A stretch of DNA of 64,000 nt from Pilosibacter fragilis (GCF_032490495.1 NZ_JAVYJB010000002.1:1-64000), one strand, 5' to 3'; positions 1 to 7,996 are shown, counted from the first letter of the stretch. The notes: generated from the letters alone by a model not told the origin. Program-made: numbers and translations.

Positions 1-610
1 TCGTGATAATAACCATATCCGCAGTTATCAGCTTCCGTGATAGTCTTTGCTTGCCACAGATATCGGTATCCGTGATAGGGTGAATGTCTGTAACATATCT
101 TCTTTTCTATTTTTTAGTTTTTCTTTTTGAATGCGGGGAGGACGCTATCTTGTTTTACGGTACAGTGCGAATGCTGATGTTGCGGATATTGCGATGCTGG
201 ATGATTCTGTGGGCTGCGATGGCGTGTGCGTCGCTGATTGGGTTTCGTATGGATGACGATATGACAAGGTGCAGCTGTATGGAATGACTCAATCACTGTG
301 TTGACAAGAGGTGATAGCGTGGTAAGAGTAGCATTTAGGAAATGGGAATGAGGACGTTATACCGAAAGTAAAGAATGTACCATGTTTTACTTATAGAACT
401 CTTAATTTTTTGTAAAAGAAAAATGCTTCGTTCCCACATTGTGACCGAAATAGATTTTGTTATATAAAGAACATTAACTTACTAGCAAATTCAAAATGCT
501 AAATAAGTATTAGCAACTGGATTCTCTATTAACGATTCTTTGGCGCAGCGCGAGTTATAACATATGGATCATATGGCCGTTTATGTGTGATGCCGATCTT
601 CTAGTTATAC
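1..610. other. left-edge region without a convincing gene
   Basis: I find no gene here that I can support. Short open frames exist around 84-290 on the plus strand, but none has a ribosome-binding site at a suitable distance. One frame at about 131-256 reads ANADVADIAMLDDSVG and could be the decayed end of a gene, but it has no usable start. The stretch holds one copy of the ATATCCGCAG motif at 15-24 and three YCGTGATA words within the first 80 bases. From 400 to 600 it is AT-rich and unassigned. Confidence 0.5.
12..24 (+). promoter_or_regulatory. ATATCCGCAG-type motif, possibly vestigial
   Basis: ACCATATCCGCAG is identical over 13 bases to the copy at 30185-30197. Unlike the other copies it has no TATAAT-like box 34 bp downstream (the hexamer there is GATATC), so promoter activity is doubtful. 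Confidence 0.35.
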
Positions 611-638
611 AAAAAAACAGAGCCCATTAAGGGCTCTG
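611..638 (-). terminator. intrinsic terminator after the signal peptidase gene
   Basis: Read on the minus strand, stem CAGAGCCC / GGGCTCTG with a 5-base loop is followed by seven T. It lies 6 bp past the stop codon of the 645-1193 gene. Confidence 0.9.
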
Positions 639-644
639 CGTGCG

Positions 645-1193
645 TCACTGTTCGTGTTCAGATGTTTCTACTTTGCTGTTGCTCTCATTTGCATCTTCGC
701 TTCCATCATCGTCATTCTCGATATAACGGGTCATTATCAGAGAACAAAGATTTAAAAGTATGATCCATGCTGCAATAACACCCAACTGTTTGTGCCCAAG
801 TTTTGCCATGACAAATCCAACCTTTGGAATAGAATATGCATAGGTTCCAACAATCTGTTCCTGGGAAACCGAGCTCATATCTTCAACATCATTGGCATCT
901 CCTTTTGTGATGAAAACTCCACCGTCTTCGCGAATGATTCTGTGCGTAACCAGTTTGTTTTTTTCTTCTGTTCCAATGCGGTATGTAACAACATCGCCCA
1001 CTGCAACATCTCGGTCTTTTGTATTAATAAATGCGATAGCGCCCGTATGAATCGTAGGCTCCATTGAACCAGACTCTACGATATATGGAGTAAAACCAGC
1101 CGCTTTTGGCAAGATGAAAATTGCAGCAATCACAATACATAAGAAAGTGACCGCTGTAACAATAGTGCTAAATGTCTGAATCGCTTTTTTCAT
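645..1193 (-). CDS. sipW: SipW-type signal peptidase I (Ser/His class)
   Basis: This 182-residue membrane protease would remove signal peptides from secreted precursors. Residues 7-29 form an N-terminal membrane anchor, and a second membrane segment lies near 137-155. The catalytic serine box ESGSMEP puts the nucleophile at S43. LVTHRI gives H84 where bacterial-type enzymes carry lysine, and D99 sits in the KGDAND box, so this is the archaeal/ER-like SipW class. The C-terminal 25 residues are acidic. SipW enzymes process TasA/camelysin-type fibre proteins, and such a substrate is encoded at 32436-33041. The start is set by AGGAAGGAG 8 bases upstream. The leader carries a solitary CRISPR-like repeat at 1218-1249 and a 39-codon gene. 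The sipW symbol denotes the class, not proven orthology. Confidence 0.9.
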   Translation of the reverse strand: MKKAIQTFSTIVTAVTFLCIVIAAIFILPKAAGFTPYIVESGSMEPTIHTGAIAFINTKDRDVAVGDVVTYRIGTEEKNKLVTHRIIREDGGVFITKGDANDVEDMSSVSQEQIVGTYAYSIPKVGFVMAKLGHKQLGVIAAWIILLNLCSLIMTRYIENDDDGSEDANESNSKVETSEHEQ

Positions 1194-1217
1194 GAAAATA
1201 TCTCCTTCCTAATACTT

Positions 1218-1249
1218 GTTTCTATACAGACCCACACGTAAGACGGGTC
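1218..1249 (-). repeat. solitary type I-C-like CRISPR repeat in the sipW leader
   Basis: This 32-base unit matches the repeats of the 19331-19689 array except in the stem and loop. On the minus strand it reads stem GACCCGT, loop CTTACGT, stem GTGGGTC, then the identical 11-base handle TGTATAGAAAC. The stem pairs through two G-U wobbles only on the minus strand, which is the strand of the sipW mRNA. The sequence just upstream (TGAATTTCATT) resembles the base of the big array's putative leader (TGAATTTCGCT). The handle ends 8 bases before the sipW ribosome-binding site. Confidence 0.85.
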
Positions 1250-1257
1250 AATGAAAT

Positions 1258-1377
1258 TCATGTTCTAAAAATTTTTCCATGCCAGTAAAAACGCTGCTTC
1301 CTCTTGTGGCAAGAGCGAGAATGGACAACGATTCGCTTGGTCTGCAGGTTTTCTTTTTGATGATAATTTCCACACAT
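1258..1377 (-). CDS. 39-residue basic peptide, function unknown
   Basis: A short frame with the strong ribosome-binding site AGGAAGGAG 4 bases before ATG and a CCATAATT promoter 29 bp upstream of the start. The peptide is basic (KR-rich) with two Cys and no membrane segment. It ends 8 bp before the solitary CRISPR-like repeat and shares a transcript with the signal peptidase gene. I do not recognise it; it may be a leader peptide or a small DNA/RNA-binding protein. The support is the start signals only, with no homology evidence. Confidence 0.5.
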   Translation of the reverse strand: MCGNYHQKENLQTKRIVVHSRSCHKRKQRFYWHGKIFRT

Positions 1378-1405
1378 ATTCTCCTTCCTGTTTTTTTGCT
1401 GAGAG

Positions 1406-1413
1406 AATTATGG
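1406..1413 (-). promoter_or_regulatory. class A promoter CCATAATT
   Basis: First of 22 exact copies of this octamer, which I read as a -10-like element (CATAAT). It lies 29 bp from the ATG of the 39-residue gene and has no TTGACA-like box upstream. The TAA stop of the preceding gene (1408-1410) is built into the octamer. Confidence 0.75.
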
Positions 1414-3093
1414 AACTTTTAAGTCAGATATTGGTCTTGCACTCTTCTGTCCCATGAGTGCCACCAACACGATAATGTACACTTGGGTCATTGGAACGGA
1501 AATATTCACGAAAGAAACACAGATATATACTAAAACCGCTACAGCGCAGACCGCTGATTTGTCCTGACTGCGTATGGCATAAATGCAGGTGAGGATATAC
1601 CATGCGTACAAGCTGAAACACCCTATCATGCCGGATGTAAACAAATACTGTAGGATTTCATTGTGCGGGGAATCGAATACTTGGCCTGCTACCGAAAGCA
1701 TTTCATCGTATCGTGTGCTCTTCATCACGATTCCGAATGTTTCCAGACCGGTTCCAAATAGTTTTTGCCATATTGGAAGGTTGGCATATTCTTCTGCGGC
1801 TATTCTCCACACAAATCCCCTCCATGTTCCCCACTGGTCGTTAAATCGTGTGTATTTCTGTATTGCTTCTGATGCCACGTGTCCGGTATTAGCCAGGATC
1901 AGGATCTCAATTACACATAGTCCACAGCAAATGGTGGTACCTATGAGTAATCCTCGCCATAAGCGCAGAACCCGCTTTTCTTGCGTTCTCATGCGATGCA
2001 AAATCTGACGGACCATTTCAAGCCATACAATGATGCAAATGCAACATTGGAATATTTCCTTTTTTAATGCTAAAGCCAGAAGGATTCCTGATTGAATATT
2101 GATATACGGGGAAACCGGGCCACTGAAAAGATTGACATAGCAAAACAGTGTTGCTCCTGCCAGAAGGAGGATTTGTACCAGTCTAAACAAAGCGAGAATT
2201 TCCGTAATATCCCGGCAGATGAATGCTGTAATTGCAAAGAAAGCAAGAATACCGATTGCGGCATTGTCTGAAAGTCCGGTGATCATGGCGATACAGAATA
2301 AAAAAAACAGCGTTCGGTACACAAGTTTGAAAATTCTTTTATAATCCTTATCCGCAGTTCTGTTTTGAACGGAAAGGACGCCGGCAATAGCCATAAACAG
2401 TGTCATGGCAGCGGTATATGTATTGATATTGCCATAGGAAGAAACAAACATGCCGCGCTGGCTTTCTTTTATCGCTGCGATCCACCCCATTGGATCTATC
2501 CCGGCAAAATCTGCAATTCCCCAGACTGCCGAGATTCCACCACCCAAAAGCATGAAACATATGCATAGTCGGATAGATTTCTCGCTGACGGTATGTCTGA
2601 TCATCAGATACGCAGCTGCATAAAAAAGCCACATTTTTAATCCCTGGTATCTTCCGCCTGCCCCAGTCCAAATCATTTTTGCATTACCAGAAAACAGCAG
2701 AGGAATCATCGTGCTTACTAGAAATACACACAAAAACAGATCCGGCAATATCCGATCTCGCCACGGTTGTTTATTCATCCTACCTGCTGGGACGCGAATT
2801 TCATATTGATGTCGCCGGCAAGACTGGATAACGTATAAGAATGACATGGTGATGAAATACATCTTTGTCAGGTTCTGGAAATAACTCACGCGGTCTCCAA
2901 GAACGTGAAAATACCTGTCTGTGAAATAAAATGGGAATCCTGAGAACGTGTTCCAATGCCGTCCGGTCATCACGGGCAATCCGCATACCAGTTCAAAAAT
3001 ATAAATGAATGTAATGATGTCATAATAGTTTGGGGATTTTTTTTGATCTATGAATTGCATACTTTGTATGGGTATGGCCAGAGATGGCCACAC
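1408..3093 (-). CDS. O-antigen ligase/Wzy-like polytopic membrane protein
   Basis: A 561-residue protein with about a dozen hydrophobic segments. Near residues 410-490 it carries a large extracytoplasmic loop with the Wzy_C-type signature SPHNEILQYLFTSGMIG, typical of O-antigen polymerases and lipid-linked glycan ligases. It probably transfers or polymerises a surface glycan outside the membrane. The likely start is GTG at 3093 behind GGGAAGGAG; an ATG twelve codons later is possible. A CCATAATT promoter lies 28 bp upstream. Neighbours upstream are two further glycan genes with their own promoter, so the three probably serve one surface-glycan pathway, perhaps decoration of fibre or conjugation proteins. 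That purpose is inference. Confidence 0.75.
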   Translation of the reverse strand: MWPSLAIPIQSMQFIDQKKSPNYYDIITFIYIFELVCGLPVMTGRHWNTFSGFPFYFTDRYFHVLGDRVSYFQNLTKMYFITMSFLYVIQSCRRHQYEIRVPAGRMNKQPWRDRILPDLFLCVFLVSTMIPLLFSGNAKMIWTGAGGRYQGLKMWLFYAAAYLMIRHTVSEKSIRLCICFMLLGGGISAVWGIADFAGIDPMGWIAAIKESQRGMFVSSYGNINTYTAAMTLFMAIAGVLSVQNRTADKDYKRIFKLVYRTLFFLFCIAMITGLSDNAAIGILAFFAITAFICRDITEILALFRLVQILLLAGATLFCYVNLFSGPVSPYINIQSGILLALALKKEIFQCCICIIVWLEMVRQILHRMRTQEKRVLRLWRGLLIGTTICCGLCVIEILILANTGHVASEAIQKYTRFNDQWGTWRGFVWRIAAEEYANLPIWQKLFGTGLETFGIVMKSTRYDEMLSVAGQVFDSPHNEILQYLFTSGMIGCFSLYAWYILTCIYAIRSQDKSAVCAVAVLVYICVSFVNISVPMTQVYIIVLVALMGQKSARPISDLKVP

Positions 3094-3121
3094 CCTTCTC
3101 CTTCCCTTTGTTTGTTGTGCA

Positions 3122-3129
3122 AATTATGG
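3122..3129 (-). promoter_or_regulatory. class A promoter CCATAATT for the Wzy-like gene
   Basis: Exact octamer preceded by CTTTCTTC, 28 bp upstream of the GTG start at 3093. Confidence 0.75.
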
Positions 3130-3180
3130 GAAGAAAGCCTGAAAAATTGGTTTGCGCTGTGCCGATCATGGTATTTCTGG

Positions 3181-4671
3181 TCATTCGGCATTGCGATATA
3201 ATATAATTTCATCTGTTTCCATGCATGTTTGATAAGAAGAATGTGTCTGAAAATAAAGATCCATTTTACTGCCTTTATCCACTATAAAATAATCGAATTG
3301 ATAACGGCTGAAGTAATCATCAATCTGCTCCTGCCGGTATGATCCAATTACCTGCTTGAATTCTGTATATAAATCTGCATGATGGTTGATAGCGCTGTCT
3401 GAGATTTCCAGACGTGGTTCCAAAAGGACTTTTGCCCCGAACATTTCAAGAGCGGGATTTCCGGGCCATATTGTTGTTCCATCCAAATCAATGCCATGAT
3501 TGTCAAAATACTGTAGTAAATCTCCGTCATCTTTCATGGCATAGACCTGTTTGCGAATATCTCCAGTTAAAAATATGTTTTCAGTCAGTTTTATTTCCCA
3601 GAAAAATCCCAGGAACACCATTGTAAGAATTAAGACAAGTTTTGCCAACTGATGCATCTTCTGTATCCTTGGAATGCTCTGTGTCCATTTATCTTTAATC
3701 CGACTTGCAATCCATGCCACCGCTCTACAGACTTCGTTCCAGACCAGCATCATGGCCGGTATCAGGAAGATAATATTTCGCTTGCATGTAAAAGCCAAAA
3801 AACCAAATCCCATCAAAAGAAATAGTCGGTAATAATCTATTTCAGGCGAAATGCACATGATTAAAAAAATGATGAATACAGTCACCAACCCCAATACAAT
3901 GAATGGGGCGTCCCATGTTTCCAAGGAAAGAGGCTGGAGTTCCGGCGCCTCCACATGCCCAAGTGATTGAAACAGGTAAAATACGTTTGCAGCTTGATAT
4001 GGGTTTACGAAAGCCAGTAAGCCGGCGGCTGCCGTGCTTATCCCTAGTGACGATATATATGTATTCGTGCTCCTCTTTTTGAATCTGTTTGCTGCCCATG
4101 CGGCCATAAATGCAATGATCGGGCAAAATAAAAACATCAGGTTGGAGGACTGAACGTTTGCGGTAAAAATTGATGCCGCCGGCAAAACTGCCAGAATCAT
4201 TTTCGAGTCGTTGTTCCGATACTGTTCCAGCCCATATATGATCAAAAGAAGCCAAATAAATGTCAGAAGTGCTGGGCGTGCCGATTTCATAACATGCGCC
4301 ATGCAGATATCGGACAAGCATGTAAATGCTCCGGATTCCATATCCGTATGTCCAAGGGCATGCAACAGCCGAAAACAGATATAACTGAAAAGAATATACT
4401 GTACAACGCTAAGCAGCTGCGCTCCTATCAAGCCAATGTCGCGACTGCAATAATAATGCAGTACGCAATAAAGCCAATTCTGAATGGCGATATCCATTCC
4501 ATCCATAACAAGAAATGGATTGGTTTCCGGTATCCCGTGTTCTATGATATATTTCCCTGTTGCTATCATATAATAACTATCTGTGTTGATACGTAGAATA
4601 AATGGCAAAACCAGAATAACGGGAATAAGCCAAAAAAGGCAGTGTGAAGATAAAATTTTTCGCACTAACAT
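3181..4671 (-). CDS. polytopic membrane protein, GT-C glycosyltransferase-like
   Basis: This 496-residue protein starts with a membrane segment followed by an acidic extracytoplasmic loop (INTDSYYMIATGKYI), then roughly ten more membrane segments, and ends in a soluble C-terminal domain of about 120 residues. The layout (first loop with acidic residues, many helices, C-terminal extracytoplasmic domain) is that of GT-C fold lipid-phosphate-sugar-dependent transferases. I cannot assign a donor or acceptor. Its start overlaps the end of the GT2 gene by 7 bp, implying translational coupling. GT2 enzymes of the DPM1 type make polyprenyl-phosphate sugar, the usual GT-C donor, which fits. The exact family is uncertain. 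Confidence 0.6.
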   Translation of the reverse strand: MLVRKILSSHCLFWLIPVILVLPFILRINTDSYYMIATGKYIIEHGIPETNPFLVMDGMDIAIQNWLYCVLHYYCSRDIGLIGAQLLSVVQYILFSYICFRLLHALGHTDMESGAFTCLSDICMAHVMKSARPALLTFIWLLLIIYGLEQYRNNDSKMILAVLPAASIFTANVQSSNLMFLFCPIIAFMAAWAANRFKKRSTNTYISSLGISTAAAGLLAFVNPYQAANVFYLFQSLGHVEAPELQPLSLETWDAPFIVLGLVTVFIIFLIMCISPEIDYYRLFLLMGFGFLAFTCKRNIIFLIPAMMLVWNEVCRAVAWIASRIKDKWTQSIPRIQKMHQLAKLVLILTMVFLGFFWEIKLTENIFLTGDIRKQVYAMKDDGDLLQYFDNHGIDLDGTTIWPGNPALEMFGAKVLLEPRLEISDSAINHHADLYTEFKQVIGSYRQEQIDDYFSRYQFDYFIVDKGSKMDLYFQTHSSYQTCMETDEIILYRNAE

Positions 4672-5351
4672 ACCGTCCCCTTTCTGCCTGCCAGTGCCAG
4701 TTTGACAATCTGAATACCATCACGCACTGTGTGGATTTTGGACTGACTTCCATGTGGGCGATCAAGATATGGTACATCCAAGGACTGTATGTCAAAATGT
4801 TGCATCCAGGCATGAAGCGCCATCTCAGTTTCTGTTTCAAACCCGTCATACAATGCCGGGAAACTTTTTACAAAATCACGTCCCATGATCCGACTACCGC
4901 TTAGGACATCAATGTTTTCGAACCCATACAACACATGAAACATGACACTGAGAAAACGATTGCCTATGGCGTGAGAGCATGACATGACTGCGTGTTTTTT
5001 TGCATTCTTTCTCTTTCCAATCACAATGGACTTTGGATTTTCCATATACAAGCGGATCATCTCCCGCACCATGGTCGGCGGATAAGTGCCATCTCCATCC
5101 GTCAGAACATAAATATCTGCGTTGACCTCATGAAAAGCTTGTCTAAGCACGGCCCCTTTTCCTGGTATTGTACAAAAACGGATTTTTGCTCCGGCCTTCA
5201 CGGCTTGTTGTGCTGTATGATCTGTTGAATCGTTGTCATAAACATAGATTTCCGCTTCCGGAAGTGCTTTGTGATAATCCTGGATCACGGACGCAATGGT
5301 CAATTCCTCATCCAGGCATGGAATAATTACTGCGATAGTGTGTTTCTGCAT
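4665..5351 (-). CDS. GT2 glycosyltransferase, dolichol/polyprenyl-phosphate mannosyltransferase-like
   Basis: A 228-residue GT-A fold enzyme. The N-terminal motif AVIIPCLDEE is typical of DPM1-like GT2 proteins, YDNDSTDHT forms the nucleotide-sugar site, and the DxD-type TDGDGTYPP at residues 84-92 binds the metal. There is no C-terminal membrane segment, so the product is a soluble or peripheral enzyme that probably charges polyprenyl phosphate with a hexose at the cytoplasmic face. The ATG at 5351 is preferred (GGAGG, 6-base spacer). A CCATAATT promoter is 24 bp upstream. It forms an operon with the overlapping membrane glycosyltransferase. Confidence 0.85.
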   Translation of the reverse strand: MQKHTIAVIIPCLDEELTIASVIQDYHKALPEAEIYVYDNDSTDHTAQQAVKAGAKIRFCTIPGKGAVLRQAFHEVNADIYVLTDGDGTYPPTMVREMIRLYMENPKSIVIGKRKNAKKHAVMSCSHAIGNRFLSVMFHVLYGFENIDVLSGSRIMGRDFVKSFPALYDGFETETEMALHAWMQHFDIQSLDVPYLDRPHGSQSKIHTVRDGIQIVKLALAGRKGTVC

Positions 5352-5374
5352 CAAATCCCTCCTTTTCTTTTCGT

Positions 5375-5382
5375 AATTATGG
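5375..5382 (-). promoter_or_regulatory. class A promoter CCATAATT for the GT2 operon
   Basis: Exact octamer preceded by GTTTCTTG, 24 bp upstream of the start at 5351. It is divergent from the host-type promoter of the 5472 regulator. Confidence 0.75.
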
Positions 5383-5414
5383 CAAGAAACTGGTGGAAAA
5401 TGGTTCTAAACACG

Positions 5415-5443
5415 TTGCATTTTCAATCCGTATTCGATACAAT
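5415..5443 (+). promoter_or_regulatory. host-type sigma-A promoter
   Basis: TTGCAT (5415-5420), 17-bp spacer, TACAAT (5438-5443). This is one of few promoters in the window with a recognisable -35 box, and it serves the HTH regulator. Confidence 0.7.
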
Positions 5444-5471
5444 GGATTTTGTTATTAACGGAGGAATTTAC

Positions 5472-5927
5472 ATGAAAAACGAACGATTACTGGCACTAAT
5501 GGAAGCCCGCGGGGTAAATAAAAATACATTATCTAAACTTACAGGCATTGCGCCGTCTACCTTGAGCCGTATTATTGAAAATAAGGTTAAGCATATTAAG
5601 CAAAGCCATATGCAATCCATTGCCTCGGCCTTGGGCACGACCATCCACGCGATTTTTGAAACAGCTTCGGAAAATGCTGTTTTATCTGCTATTCGTCCAG
5701 ACGAAGCTGGTGAGCCGTTGACCAAACTTCTCTCTCCGGATGAATGTTTCCTTTTATTCTGGTATCAGAATTCCTTACAGAACGGCAGAGAAAAGATTTT
5801 TCAATGCGCAAAATCTGAATACGAACACGCTGTTGAAAAAATCAAGAATCGAGTCGAGACCAGAACTGTTCGAACGGAAGATAATGAAATTTCAATGGTA
5901 CAATTATCTCTCCCTCTGGATTTGTGA
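5472..5927 (+). CDS. XRE/Cro-CI-type helix-turn-helix regulator
   Basis: A 151-residue protein. Residues 1-63 form a Cro/CI HTH (NTLSKLTGIAPSTLSRIIENK is the recognition region), and the remaining 85 residues are an unrecognised, mostly helical domain. ATG 5472 follows GGAGG by 6 bases. The gene is divergent from the glycan genes and has its own sigma-A promoter, so host polymerase can express it as soon as the element enters a cell. It is a candidate repressor or activator of the element, possibly the factor that reads the class B motif, but nothing in the sequence proves that. Confidence 0.75.
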   Translation: MKNERLLALMEARGVNKNTLSKLTGIAPSTLSRIIENKVKHIKQSHMQSIASALGTTIHAIFETASENAVLSAIRPDEAGEPLTKLLSPDECFLLFWYQNSLQNGREKIFQCAKSEYEHAVEKIKNRVETRTVRTEDNEISMVQLSLPLDL

Positions 5928-5943
5928 TTGCATTCTCATCCAC

Positions 5944-5978
5944 AAAAAAAGATCTCTCCGATAGCTCGAAGAGATCTT
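5944..5978 (-). terminator. intrinsic terminator of the 6057-6284 gene
   Basis: Minus-strand stem AAGATCTCT / AGAGATCTT followed by seven T. It also lies just past the stop of the convergent HTH gene. Confidence 0.85.
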
Positions 5979-6056
5979 GAGATGAATCTTTTAACTGTGT
6001 CATGGCCTGCGATCAAGTGCCATTCTGCATTGGGTTCATACCCAATAATTGCATTG

Positions 6057-6284
6057 TTAGTTTAACAATCTTTTTAACTGTTTGTCCGATAAATTCCGGA
6101 TAATATCGTATCTCGAAGCAATTCTTAAAGAATCTTCCTTGATGTAGAATTTATGAGATCGTATTTTTACTAACAATATATCTTTACATTTTCCCTTTGT
6201 GTAGTTAACCACTTCCACGACTTTTCCATTATGGGAAGATGTTTTACTGTGAATGACGCATAAATCCCCGCTTTTGTATCTCAT
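6057..6284 (-). CDS. small basic KOW/SH3-like protein
   Basis: A 75-residue protein beginning MRYKSGDLCVIHSK, with a beta-rich pattern (GKVVEVVNYTKGKCKDILLVKI) resembling KOW/SH3-like barrels found in small phage and plasmid proteins, followed by a short helical tail DKQLKRLLN. Such barrels bind nucleic acid or ribosomal and transcription factors, but no partner can be named here. GAAAGGA lies about 10 bases before ATG. A variant class A octamer lies upstream and an intrinsic terminator downstream, so it is a single-gene unit. Confidence 0.6.
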   Translation of the reverse strand: MRYKSGDLCVIHSKTSSHNGKVVEVVNYTKGKCKDILLVKIRSHKFYIKEDSLRIASRYDIIRNLSDKQLKRLLN

Positions 6285-6306
6285 GCAGTGTTTTCCTTTC
6301 TATGGT

Positions 6307-6314
6307 CATTATGG
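6307..6314 (-). promoter_or_regulatory. class A promoter variant CCATAATG
   Basis: Differs from the other copies only in the last base. It is 23 bp from the ATG of the 6057-6284 gene and preceded by TTTTTA. Confidence 0.5.
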
Positions 6315-6348
6315 TAAAAACATGCCGGTTGTCGACATTTGCAGCGTT

Positions 6349-7008
6349 TTACTTATGACTGAAGTCACGAGTATTCGACGGTATCTTCTCAAGCTGCAAA
6401 CTTCCTAATGGTGGCTCAGGGTAATTCATCTGCCTCCCCGCCAGCTGCAAAGCCATATCATGCATGGACGATGTTTTTATAGCATCCGGCGTTACCACCG
6501 TAATAGTGCCGGTTACATATTCCAGCAGATCGTGGCTGATTTCTGTCAGAACAAAAACTTCGTTTTCCGGAAGAATCTTCTGAAGCTTTTCATAGAAATC
6601 TGCCATATCTCTTTCAACCGGATCGGCATCATCCGTTTCTGTTTTGACATAAACAGTCACTGTCTTTCCGTTGAAATCAATGCAGTCGATATACCATTCC
6701 GGATGAGAGAAAACAATGTCCTTTGTGCTCTTCTCTGGCCACGTTTTCCAAACATAATACCAGACTGTCAGATCTTCATTTCTCTTTTCCAGGTCGTAGT
6801 CCAGGATGTACTCTTTTACTGTCATTTGTTCTGCATATTTGATTTTTCTGAAAGCACCAAACCCATGACGGATATAACCGCCATCACCCGTTTTTGCCCA
6901 GAACTTAATTTCCTGATCATCTGAATATAGGCCACTGATAAGTTCTTTGTATTTTTCTTCGTTTGTTACACGGAAATCATTTGATCTCGTTACGCTTCGA
7001 TTTGCCAT
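6349..7008 (-). CDS. hypothetical protein, 219 residues
   Basis: I do not recognise this family. The start is ATG 7008 (MANRSVTRSND), chosen because GGAAAGGA sits 6 bases upstream; the open frame extends further but without a start signal. The protein is soluble, mixed alpha/beta and acidic, with an aromatic-rich centre (VWYYVWKTWPEKS, HPEWYIDCIDF). No membrane segment or cysteine cluster is present. It follows the sigma-4/alpha-CTD gene by 61 bp with no class A octamer between, so it is probably the second gene of that operon. Confidence 0.6.
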   Translation of the reverse strand: MANRSVTRSNDFRVTNEEKYKELISGLYSDDQEIKFWAKTGDGGYIRHGFGAFRKIKYAEQMTVKEYILDYDLEKRNEDLTVWYYVWKTWPEKSTKDIVFSHPEWYIDCIDFNGKTVTVYVKTETDDADPVERDMADFYEKLQKILPENEVFVLTEISHDLLEYVTGTITVVTPDAIKTSSMHDMALQLAGRQMNYPEPPLGSLQLEKIPSNTRDFSHK

Positions 7009-7069
7009 ATTGTTCCTTTCCGGACAAGTCCTTATCTGCGAAATTTGTATCGTCCATTTACGAAAGTTT

Positions 7070-7996
7070 CTATTCTGCCATATTGATGCCAAATTGTTTC
7101 ATCACAGCAACGATTTCTTTTTCGCTGTTTCTTCCAATGCCTCGAACCAAATCAAGGCGCCCATGCAAAGAAGCTACGCTCTCTGCATTTTTCTCAAGAT
7201 GGTTGCAGGCAAAATACCTGTAGAGCGCATTATATGGCCTCACCGATAAACCAAGCTCTTCCAATGTTGTTTTACGGCGCTTTTCAGCCAGTGCTTCGTA
7301 CAAATTGGTATTACCAGGATTTTCACGCAGTTTCTTGGTATCAACCAACACGCATTCTGTTTCAGCCCGGATGCCTTCTGCCTCTTTCGATAACTCCTTG
7401 ATTTTTTCATTGAGCAGATCCTGCACTTCCAGTTCCTTTGATGCCACTGCTCGATCGTATTCTGCCTGGGCGGAATGCAGTTTTTCCAAGGCCTGATTAT
7501 ATCCTGTTCCAAGGCACAGCTGCCAGCGGTATCGCGGATGCCGAAGTTTACACATGGTTTTAGCAAGGATCTGACGGATGCGTTCGGAAGACAAATGCTT
7601 GTGTTCTGCAATTTCTCTCAGCGACAAACCTTCCTGATAGCGCAACTGCAAAACCTCCCGCTCCACATCATCAAGTTCCATGATAATCTGCGCATATACC
7701 TCGTCAAAATCTGCCGGCACCACAGTTTCCTTTCTAGTCAGATCACGCAAAAAATCCTCTCTCCAGGTTTCCCAGTCTTTCTGCGTAACGGTTACGCGGT
7801 CTTTTTCTAGGTTTGTCACAGCATCAATATTCTGCTTGACAAAACGCATAAACCACAGGTAATTGATGTTTTCTCTTTTGCATGCTTGACTGACTGGAAG
7901 CCTATTGACCAGGACGGCCTCCAATACATTTTGTAATCGTGCAACTTTGTTCTGGCACTCTGTATACAGAGTTTTCTGTCCACCCACTGTTCTCAT
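7070..7996 (-). CDS. sigma region 4 - coiled coil - RNA polymerase alpha-CTD fusion protein
   Basis: A 308-residue protein that joins parts of two RNA polymerase subunits. Residues 100-152 are a sigma-70 region 4 helix-turn-helix (ELDDVEREVLQLRYQEG, then LSLREIAEHKHLSSERIRQI), the domain that reads -35 boxes. Residues 165-215 are a charged coiled coil. Residues 245-305 match the alpha-subunit C-terminal domain: EELGLSVRPYNALYRYF then VRGIGRNSEKEIVAVMKQFGI, compare LSVRSYNCLKRA and IRNxGxKSLEEI in bacterial RpoA. The N-terminal 70 residues are helical and unassigned. There is no region 2, so it cannot melt DNA alone and more likely acts as an activator or alternative -35/UP-reading subunit. 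Start ATG 7996 follows AGGAAGGAG; a CCATAATT promoter lies 42 bp upstream. Domain calls are from motif reading. Confidence 0.8.
   Translation of the reverse strand: MRTVGGQKTLYTECQNKVARLQNVLEAVLVNRLPVSQACKRENINYLWFMRFVKQNIDAVTNLEKDRVTVTQKDWETWREDFLRDLTRKETVVPADFDEVYAQIIMELDDVEREVLQLRYQEGLSLREIAEHKHLSSERIRQILAKTMCKLRHPRYRWQLCLGTGYNQALEKLHSAQAEYDRAVASKELEVQDLLNEKIKELSKEAEGIRAETECVLVDTKKLRENPGNTNLYEALAEKRRKTTLEELGLSVRPYNALYRYFACNHLEKNAESVASLHGRLDLVRGIGRNSEKEIVAVMKQFGINMAE

Noticed and set aside
84..287. 67-codon plus-strand frame at the left edge
   Set aside because: No ribosome-binding site, start outside any promoter context, and composition better explained by another frame with GATGTTGCGGATATTGCG-like codons.
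2342..2356. TTATCCGCAG inside the Wzy-like gene, and similar words at 21948 and 59711
   Set aside because: They lie in coding sequence or a terminator and have no -10 box 33-34 bp downstream.
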